Shown here in pieces: positions 34,331-40,033 of a stretch of 40,033 nt of DNA (position 1 is its first letter; each line of letters opens with the position of its first letter). The DNA comes from Rhodococcus zopfii NBRC 100606 = JCM 9919 (lineage in GTDB: Bacteria; Actinomycetota; Actinomycetes; Mycobacteriales; Mycobacteriaceae): contig NZ_BCXI01000056.1 in the NCBI RefSeq assembly GCF_001895025.1, positions 1 to 40,033 on the forward strand. The letters run 5' to 3'. A program made the translations under genes and the position numbers. The notes beneath the pieces are model-generated. The model was not told the origin of the DNA. It searched no databases and was given only the letters and a program-made list of their open reading frames with translations.

Positions 34331-35308
34331 ATGAGTCCCACCGCAGCCCCGGCCGAACAGCGCCCGGACCGTAATCTCGCCCTGGAATTGGTCCGCGTCA
34401 CCGAAGCCGGCGCCCTGGCCTCCGGGCGGTGGGTCGGCCGCGGCGACAAGGAAGGCGGCGACGGTGCCGCTGTCGATGCGATGCGCGCGATGCTGGCCAC
34501 CGTGGCTATGCGCGGTGTCGTGGTCATCGGTGAAGGCGAGAAGGACGAAGCGCCGATGCTGTTCAACGGCGAGCAGGTCGGCGACGGTACTGGACCGGAG
34601 TGCGACTTCGCGGTCGACCCGGTCGAAGGCACCACCCTCATGGCTACCGGCGCACCCAATGCCCTCAGCGTCGTCGCGGTCGCCGAACGCGGCGCCATGT
34701 TCGATCCCACCTCGGTGTTCTACATGGACAAAATCGCCGTCGGTCCGGCTGCGGCCGACGTCGTCGACATCACCGCCCCAGCGGCCGAGAACATCACCCG
34801 GGTCGCCGCCGCACTGGGCAGCGCGGTGGCGGATCTGACTGTGGCCGTGCTCGACCGGCCGCGGCACGCCGAGCTGGTCGAACAGATCCGCAGTACCGGC
34901 GCACAGATCCGGCTGCTGCCCGATGGGGACGTCGCCGCCGCGATCGCGGCTTCCCGTCCCGGTTCGGGGATCGAGGTGGCCATGGGGGTCGGTGGTACTC
35001 CCGAAGGTATTCTCGCCGCGGCCGCCCTGCGGTGTCTCGGTGGGGCGATCCAAGCCCGCCTGGCCCCGCGCAACGACACCGAACGCGCACAGGTGCACGC
35101 TGCTGGGCACGACCCGGACCGGGTCCTGCACACCATGGATCTGGTGGGTGGAACCAACGTGTTCTTCGCCGCCACCGGCATCACCGATGGGGCCTTGCTG
35201 CGTGGAGTGCGTTACTTCGGGGGGAGCCGGGCCGGTACTCAGTCGATTGTGATGCGCAGCAAGTCCGGCACCGTCAGGGTGGTCGATGCCGAGCACACTC
35301 TTAGGTGA
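34331..35308 (+). CDS. glpX: Class II fructose-1,6-bisphosphatase GlpX
   Basis: A 325-aa cytoplasmic phosphatase converting fructose 1,6-bisphosphate to fructose 6-phosphate in gluconeogenesis. It has [48 protein letters not shown], the metal-binding DPVEGTT at 96-102, and [16 protein letters not shown], all in family order. Mycobacteriales use GlpX as the main FBPase, so this may be an extra copy. ATG 34331 follows GGAG at eleven bases. Placed after nhaA, probably in the same operon; a link between ion stress and gluconeogenesis is inference. Confidence 0.9.
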   Translation: MSPTAAPAEQRPDRNLALELVRVTEAGALASGRWVGRGDKEGGDGAAVDAMRAMLATVAMRGVVVIGEGEKDEAPMLFNGEQVGDGTGPECDFAVDPVEGTTLMATGAPNALSVVAVAERGAMFDPTSVFYMDKIAVGPAAADVVDITAPAAENITRVAAALGSAVADLTVAVLDRPRHAELVEQIRSTGAQIRLLPDGDVAAAIAASRPGSGIEVAMGVGGTPEGILAAAALRCLGGAIQARLAPRNDTERAQVHAAGHDPDRVLHTMDLVGGTNVFFAATGITDGALLRGVRYFGGSRAGTQSIVMRSKSGTVRVVDAEHTLR

Positions 35309-35534
35309 CCACCAATAAGGACTCTGGGATCGTCGATGACCCGAACAATTGATGCGATGAGCATGACAATCCGCGTTGCATTCCGAGCTGATCCAGAGGG
35401 TGGCCACCGTCAGCATCGAAGCGATGGGTCACCGGCGCGATCGGGCTGCTCGGATCGAAACGATGAGATCAACGATTCACTCACGATTGACTGAAAGCTG
35501 CGTGATTCGCCAATGTCGGCTTGGCCTTAGCAAA

Positions 35535-35567
35535 GTGTCGCGGCGGGCTGTTGGCCCGCCGCGACAC
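35535..35567. terminator. Perfect 14-bp stem-loop, bidirectional terminator
   Basis: GTGTCGCGGCGGGC (35535-35548), loop TGTTG, then GCCCGCCGCGACAC (35554-35567). It lies between the convergent glpX and the 35573-36478 gene and can end both transcripts. The rest of 35309-35534 holds no gene I can support. Confidence 0.8.
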
Positions 35568-35572
35568 CAGTC

Positions 35573-36478
35573 CTACGCGATATGCCGACCGTCGTCGTGC
35601 GGTGTCCACTTCATGTCGACGAACTGCTTGAACTCCGCGATGAGATCGTTGTTGTTCTCATGCGCCCGACGAGTGACATCGAGATTGGTGACTCGGCCGC
35701 GTCCAAGCCCCGGAACAGTTTTCAACCGATCCTTCGGAATCTTGAGCAGCTTGCCCGTGCTCAGTGGTACCGCCCGCTCGAGCTGGGCATAACCCAGTAC
35801 CTTCGTCTCGTAGTAGCGAGAGGCGGACATCAGCAGATTCTGACGCGCCCAACCCTGGGGAACGAGAAGTAGAGGTTTGTCAGCCGCAACTGGAAGCTCG
35901 AACGCCTTGACGACCCAGCCGCGAGTGGAAGAATCCCAAGCCTGGCACCCGAACGTCTCTACCCGATGCCCACCCGACGTGAACTCCGGGTACTGATCCA
36001 CCGTGTAGGACGTGAACTCAGCCAGCGCATCGAAAATGATACGCGTCGTGATGTCCGATGTGATGTCCTTGTCGATGCCCTCTATGAAGAGTGGCAACTC
36101 CTCGATCTCTTTGAAAAGACCAAGCACGATGAAGGCCTTGAGGTCTTCATTGAGTGACCTCCAGATCCAAGATCCGACTTCGCTAGCGCCGCCATGGCCG
36201 CTGAATCCACTCTTTGCAAGACCCAACCGAGTTTCCCATGGCTCGGGAAACTGCTGAAGAAGCCACAGTCCACGCCGGACGTCTCCCCGAGCGACACAAT
36301 CGAGGACTTCCTCGAAGAACGTCTCGGTGCACTCATTCGCCTTGACCGCGAAGGGATCCGCTCGCTGGTGGAGTCGAATGGCCCGCGGATCAAGAAACCA
36401 CTTGTTGTCGACAGTGACATCGACATCCAGGAACGGTACGGAACCAGTAATCCCGTACACGCTGGTGATAGGAGCCAT
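35573..36478 (-). CDS. Accessory hypothetical protein (with 36639-37055)
   Basis: A 301-aa soluble protein of unknown function. ATG 36478 has GGAGG five bases upstream; an earlier in-frame start is rejected. It opens APITSVYGITGSVPFLDVDV, then DNKWFLDPRAIRLH, and later shows DITSDITTRIIFDAL and RGRVTNLDVTRRAHENNNDLI. I recognise no catalytic motif. GC content is visibly lower than in the regulon region, pointing to separate acquisition. The gene at 36639 lies upstream on the same strand with its own hairpin between, so the two are neighbours rather than a tight operon. A defence or addiction role is possible but unproved. Confidence 0.6.
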   Translation of the reverse strand: MAPITSVYGITGSVPFLDVDVTVDNKWFLDPRAIRLHQRADPFAVKANECTETFFEEVLDCVARGDVRRGLWLLQQFPEPWETRLGLAKSGFSGHGGASEVGSWIWRSLNEDLKAFIVLGLFKEIEELPLFIEGIDKDITSDITTRIIFDALAEFTSYTVDQYPEFTSGGHRVETFGCQAWDSSTRGWVVKAFELPVAADKPLLLVPQGWARQNLLMSASRYYETKVLGYAQLERAVPLSTGKLLKIPKDRLKTVPGLGRGRVTNLDVTRRAHENNNDLIAEFKQFVDMKWTPHDDGRHIA

Positions 36479-36597
36479 CAGGCCCTCCTCATCAGGTAAT
36501 TGGCCCGAGGATGAGGAGTAGAGACACGCGTCCCTAGGGGACTCCGCTACGCTGGAGAAGACTTGCACAGTCATCAACCGCGTCCTCGGACCGGTTA

Positions 36598-36631
36598 CTG
36601 GCCTGATCCCGTTGGCGCGGGACCAGGCCAG
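36598..36631 (-). terminator. 14-bp stem-loop with one mismatch
   Basis: CTGGCCTGATCCCG (36598-36611) and CGGGACCAGGCCAG (36618-36631) pair with one wobble. It sits just after the stop of the minus-strand gene at 36639. Confidence 0.65.
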
Positions 36632-36638
36632 AAGTCAT

Positions 36639-37055
36639 TTAAGAGTCGCCGCCCTCCGAATGATCATCCGTAGTGCGCTTCGAGCGGTTCCCCACAATTT
36701 CTACGCTCGGACCCTTGAGATCTATGCAAAGCATTCCGTCTTGCTCGTATGGCTTGTATCGGCGGCTGATGGTCGTATCGATGTCATAGAACTGTGTAAA
36801 CGCAGTGGCCGACATGATGACCTGCCCTGTGTCCTTACGCGCCGACTGAGGCCGAACCGTGTATGCGTGCGGTTGATCGGATTCACGCAGAGCAACGACC
36901 TGGTTGTCCTTGTCGAACAGGAGCTCCACCGACGCAGGCTCTCCAATGAGCTTGTGTGCGGCCTTGTTGATGGAGAAGATTCCACGCTTCTGAATGGTCA
37001 CACTGGGGGCTTTCGCCAGTGGAGCCATCCTCTTGTCGAACACTTCGAATCCCAT
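36639..37055 (-). CDS. Accessory hypothetical protein
   Basis: A 138-aa protein. ATG 37055 follows a strong GGAGGAG. It reads FDKRMAPLAKAPSVTIQKRG, then FSINKAAHKLIGEPASVELLFD and a beta-rich second half ending in a charged tail. The SVTIQKRGIFSIN and VELLFDKDNQVVALR pattern suggests a small beta-barrel or AbrB/SpoVT-like fold, but I cannot assign it. It precedes the 35573-36478 gene on the same strand. Confidence 0.6.
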   Translation of the reverse strand: MGFEVFDKRMAPLAKAPSVTIQKRGIFSINKAAHKLIGEPASVELLFDKDNQVVALRESDQPHAYTVRPQSARKDTGQVIMSATAFTQFYDIDTTISRRYKPYEQDGMLCIDLKGPSVEIVGNRSKRTTDDHSEGGDS

Positions 37056-37340
37056 TGCTCCTCCTAACCTTGGATTGAGTGTACCAAACGGGATGCAACA
37101 ACTCCCTCGTTGAACGTCTGGTTGAAGTCCTGATGAAGTTTGTCATCGCAATTTCGAGGTTACGTGACCGTAGGTTGGAGGATTTCGGTGGCTGGGGCGA
37201 TGGAGCTCGTCTTCCTGTATCGGCGCCGCCTGTCCGGTCGCTCGACCCGCGACATCGATGGGATGTTCACGGAACGGGGGGCGAAAGGGCTTCTAAGTCC
37301 GCCAAGGCGCCGAGCAAAGCATCGGACACTCGGTTCTGAA

Positions 37341-37360
37341 TAGAACTCATATCAGTTCTA
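37341..37360. promoter_or_regulatory. Inverted repeat upstream of the recombinase
   Basis: TAGAACT, six bases, AGTTCTA: a 7-bp inverted repeat in the 519-base gap 37056-37574. It could be a recombination (res-like) subsite or an operator. A 44-codon minus-strand frame ending at 37267 overlaps it, but support for that gene is weak. Nothing else in the gap is recognisable. Confidence 0.4.
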
Positions 37361-37574
37361 GCTCTTTTCATCTTCTGCTTGCGCGTTCCGGTCGAGTTCA
37401 TGGCAACGGTTCCTGCGGCGAGAAGGTGTCCTGTAAGGCGATCCTCAAACAGCACACCCCGAAACGGTCCGGCACTCGATTGTGTCCTGCGGAAGACGGC
37501 CATCCGACCGTCCTGTTTAACCGTCCTGCATGTCGGTCTCGTATAGCTGACCCAAACAGCACTATCGTCGCCTC

Positions 37575-38171
37575 ATGGACGGAATCCTGATCGGCTATGC
37601 CCGATGCAGCACCGCGGGCCAAGATCTGCGAGCGCAACGCACAGCCCTCAAACGCCTCGGAGTCCCCGATGAGCGGATCTACACCGACAAGGGCTACACC
37701 GGCCGCAACCGACACCGGCCCGGCCTGCGCGAAGCACTCGCCGCCTGCCGCGAAGGCGACACCCTCGTCGTCACCAAACTCGACCGCCTCGGCCGCTCCG
37801 CCGTTGACCTCCGGGCAATCGCCGACGAACTCGAAGCCAAAGGCACCCGCCTGAGCATCGGCGGCTCCGTCCACGACCCGACCGATCCCACCGGCAAACT
37901 CTTCTTCGGCATGTTGTCGCTGATGGCCGAGTTTGAATCCGACCTCATCCGCGCCCGCACCCGCGAAGGCATGGCCGAAGCGAAGAAGGCCGGCCGCCTC
38001 AAAGGCAAGCAACCGAAGCTGTCCGCCTTGCAGCGCAAACGCCTGCTCGCCGACTACGAATCCGGCGAGTACACCGCCAGCCAGCTCTGCGAGATCAGCG
38101 GCCTGTCGCGTTCCGCGATGTACGCCACCCTGCGCCGAGCCCGAGAAGAAGCTGCACTCTCCCGCACCTGA
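37575..38171 (+). CDS. Serine recombinase (resolvase/invertase)
   Basis: A 198-aa small serine recombinase. The nucleophile Ser lies in LIGYARCSTAGQDL near residue 12, VTKLDRLGRSAVDL carries the conserved Arg residues, and MAEFESDLIRARTREGMAEAKKAGR leads into a C-terminal helix-turn-helix (ASQLCEISGLSRSAMYATLRRA). Length is typical of Tn3-type resolvases and invertases. Such enzymes resolve cointegrates or invert segments. A nearly identical copy of its last 120 bases lies at 38460. No transposase is visible in the window. Confidence 0.9.
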   Translation: MDGILIGYARCSTAGQDLRAQRTALKRLGVPDERIYTDKGYTGRNRHRPGLREALAACREGDTLVVTKLDRLGRSAVDLRAIADELEAKGTRLSIGGSVHDPTDPTGKLFFGMLSLMAEFESDLIRARTREGMAEAKKAGRLKGKQPKLSALQRKRLLADYESGEYTASQLCEISGLSRSAMYATLRRAREEAALSRT

Positions 38172-38459
38172 GCGTCCAGGACGCCCGGCCCGCAAGCCGC
38201 CACGGCACTACTCGCGGGCCGAGGGAACCCGACCCGCGAGCCGATCTCACCGATCGCCGTCGCCCACCGTCTCCTCTCTCAATGCCGCCCTGACGCTTCG
38301 GGCCGTCATCTTGACCACTTCCCACACAGCAACGAACCCGACCGCATATTGCACCAGATAGATCAACATGCCCCGCAGCATGGATTACGGGTTCTCCACC
38401 CTGCGCTGACCAGCACTTCTGACGGCGACGTGCAGCAAGAGCTCAGGTCGAAGTCGTCG

Positions 38460-38601
38460 CCGAAGCGAAGGCCGGCGGACTCAAGGCAAGCAGCCGAAGC
38501 TGTCCACCTTGCAGCGCAAACGCCTGCTCGCCGACTACGAATCCGGCGAGTTCACTGCCGGCCAGCTCTGCGAGATCAGCGGACTCCCGCTTCTGCGATG
38601 G
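38460..38601 (+). pseudogene. Duplicated recombinase 3' fragment
   Basis: This matches the 3' end of the recombinase gene: AGCTGTCC, CTTGCAGCGCAAACGCCTGC and ACTACGAATCCGGCGAG recur with few changes, covering GKQPKLSALQRKRLLADYESGEY and the first helix of the HTH. Small deletions at the 5' side break the frame. The rest of 38172-38637 shows no gene. Confidence 0.75.
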
Positions 38602-38637
38602 ACGCACGCTACGGCGTGCACAAGAAGAATTAGCGGT

Positions 38638-39948
38638 CTAATCCGATTTCATCCATTCGATCACTTCGTCGCGCGCCGACTGAGCAACGAGCAGCGAGCC
38701 CTCACCTTCTGCCTCGCCTTCCACATTCGTCGCTGTGGCGCGCCAAGAATATCGAATTTTCTCCGCCCCGGCATGGTTAAAAGGAATCATCAAGACGACC
38801 GCGGGTTCCGTCTCGAAGGGCTTCTTTTGTTTGCGTAGATCAGGAACTCGAACAGTGAGGATAACATCGTCTCCATCTGCGTCCCATGATGAGAACAGCG
38901 GCGGAGGATTGTAGACCGGAAAATCCTGAACGTGCCCGCCAAATACGACGCCAAGACTCCGGGGTTTCTGCAGTGGAGTCCAAACGTCGGTGAACGCATC
39001 CTCGGAAGGGTCGAGTCCTCGTACCCCAGAGAAAACGATCTCTACCTCCAGATCCTTGAGGATCTTGCTGGTGGAAAGTTCGACCACTATGGGTAGCCCG
39101 GCCGCCGCTGCGATCTTGTCGTCGAATGAAGGCAAGTTTGCGCGCGTGCGGGTGGCCCATTGCTTAATTTCGTCGACCGACAATACCGATGAGGTCGAGT
39201 TAACGGAGGCGAAACTCCGGGCGATCATGTCATTGGCCGAAAATTTCTCTTCTTGTTCCGCCGACGACTTCAACTCATGGTCGATAAGTACCTCGATAAG
39301 TTCAGGGAGGTCTGGATAGTGCCAAACCTGATTTGCGTCGAGGGAGACGTCGAGATCCACTTTTTGGGCAGAGCGGGCGGGAGTTGGCTGAACCGAATCT
39401 TTCCTCGCCTTTAACTCTCGAGCGTCCTGCCACAGCGTTGTCTCGACCTTATCAATCAAGGATTCGGAAGACTTATATGTGTGATATAGCCCGCTTGTAT
39501 TGTCGTGGAAAGTCTCTCGATACGTTTTGAGGTCATTCCACTCTGTCATCTTCTCTGAACTGTTGGCGATGGCTATCGGGAGGCTGTCGCCCTCCCAAAA
39601 GAACATGTGCGCCATCCCGGTCTCACGCCGGGCTTCAGCCTCTTCGACGGTGCCCGAATATTCGTTTCGGGGGGTCGGCGTGCCGAGGCGGTACTTGAAC
39701 AACGCAAGGATCACATCCGCATGATCGGTGATCTGCTCGTTGATGATCGCCTGACCATCCACGCCCGCGCGTAGGACCGGGACCGTATTGGTCGAATGGT
39801 GCTGGGGGACGAATACGACGCCCATGTCCTTGGCATGACTGCTGTTCCACTTCGCGATGGTGGCCTTGACTGCTTCAACTTCTTCGGCAGTGTCGCCAGG
39901 ACCCGAAATCATCACAAGTGCAGCTATCGCCTGGAACGTCATGGGCAT
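38638..39948 (-). CDS. DUF4062-like domain protein
   Basis: A 436-aa protein. Residues 8-120 (AALVMISGPGDTAEEVEAV, VPQHHSTNTVP, DHADVILALFKYRLGTPT, SGTVEEAEARRETGMAHMFFW) look like a DUF4062-type Rossmann domain, related in layout to nucleotide-sensing TIR/SLOG domains found in defence proteins. Residues 200-290 are helical, and the last 150 form a beta-rich domain (VVELSTSKILKDLEVEIVF, WRATATNVEGEAEGEGSLLV). Base composition is low-GC for this window. ATG 39948 or 39942; no clear ribosome binding site. A sensor or effector role in defence is inference. Confidence 0.55.
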   Translation of the reverse strand: MPMTFQAIAALVMISGPGDTAEEVEAVKATIAKWNSSHAKDMGVVFVPQHHSTNTVPVLRAGVDGQAIINEQITDHADVILALFKYRLGTPTPRNEYSGTVEEAEARRETGMAHMFFWEGDSLPIAIANSSEKMTEWNDLKTYRETFHDNTSGLYHTYKSSESLIDKVETTLWQDARELKARKDSVQPTPARSAQKVDLDVSLDANQVWHYPDLPELIEVLIDHELKSSAEQEEKFSANDMIARSFASVNSTSSVLSVDEIKQWATRTRANLPSFDDKIAAAAGLPIVVELSTSKILKDLEVEIVFSGVRGLDPSEDAFTDVWTPLQKPRSLGVVFGGHVQDFPVYNPPPLFSSWDADGDDVILTVRVPDLRKQKKPFETEPAVVLMIPFNHAGAEKIRYSWRATATNVEGEAEGEGSLLVAQSARDEVIEWMKSD

Positions 39949-40033
39949 AGTGAATCACCCGACGTCGACTGCCTCGGTAACTGTCTCGGTTCGGGGTGTC
40001 GATGTCGAGGGGTGTCCTGTTCCCGGGGGGGGG

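Noticed and set aside
37154..37173. Possible thirteenth palindrome site, right half ACGTGACCGTAG running into TAGGTT
   Set aside because: The left arm matches at only about two of eight positions and no gene follows on that strand.
40026..40033. Run of eight G at the window end
   Set aside because: Probably a contig-edge or sequencing artefact rather than biology.
1..40033. CRISPR arrays, rRNA, complete tRNA genes, insertion-sequence transposases
   Set aside because: None seen: no regularly spaced direct repeats, no rRNA-like sequence, no complete tRNA fold and no DDE transposase motif on either strand.

Overview
This is a high-GC window with actinobacterial codon use and many GTG starts. 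Protein families (ParB-type plasmid proteins, GT87 mannosyltransferase, mycolata-like CFA synthase) suggest a Rhodococcus/Gordonia/Mycobacterium-type host, and a plasmid or integrative-element setting. That placement is inference from protein character only; no database was searched.

Layout. (1) 0-8.9 kb is mobile-element backbone: parB between two AT-rich tracts, a small protein, a stand-alone DnaB N-terminal-domain protein, a VbhA-like antitoxin/Fic pair with an atypical active site, a structured intergenic region, and small proteins around a gene-free block of hairpins with a perfect 12-bp inverted repeat. (2) 9.0-10.9 kb is the scar of an arsenic operon: the end of a flavin monooxygenase abuts an arsA gene that lost its 5' end and carries a frameshift. 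(3) 10.9-35.3 kb is the main interest. (4) 35.5-40 kb is a lower-GC accessory tail with two unknown genes, a serine recombinase with a truncated second tail, and a protein with a DUF4062-like N-terminus.

The main observation is in region 3. Twelve copies of one 20-bp palindrome, consensus CTACCCTTACGTAAGAGTAG, stand in front of almost every transcription unit: a CitE-like lyase, RNase J, two MerR regulators, two near-identical SulP transporters (one followed by a cyclopropane-fatty-acid-synthase-like gene), a GT87 mannosyltransferase, a pair of PPOX-family flavoproteins, an FkbM methyltransferase, an MFS transporter, a decayed and an intact release factor 3 (prfC), an orphan hairpin RNA candidate, HelD, a decayed third SulP, and the NhaA-GlpX pair. 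In most copies the right arm GTAG runs into a TANNNT hexamer, so operator and -10 element overlap at a fixed register.

My reading is that this is a mobile stress regulon controlled through one palindrome, most likely by the two resident MerR proteins. It carries extra copies of housekeeping machines: RNA decay (RNase J), RNA polymerase recycling (HelD), ribosome recycling (RF3), ion and pH balance (NhaA, SulP), envelope modification (CFA synthase, acyltransferase, mannosyltransferase) and central carbon (GlpX, CitE-like). The sites and gene families are read directly from sequence; the regulator and the inducing stress are inferred.
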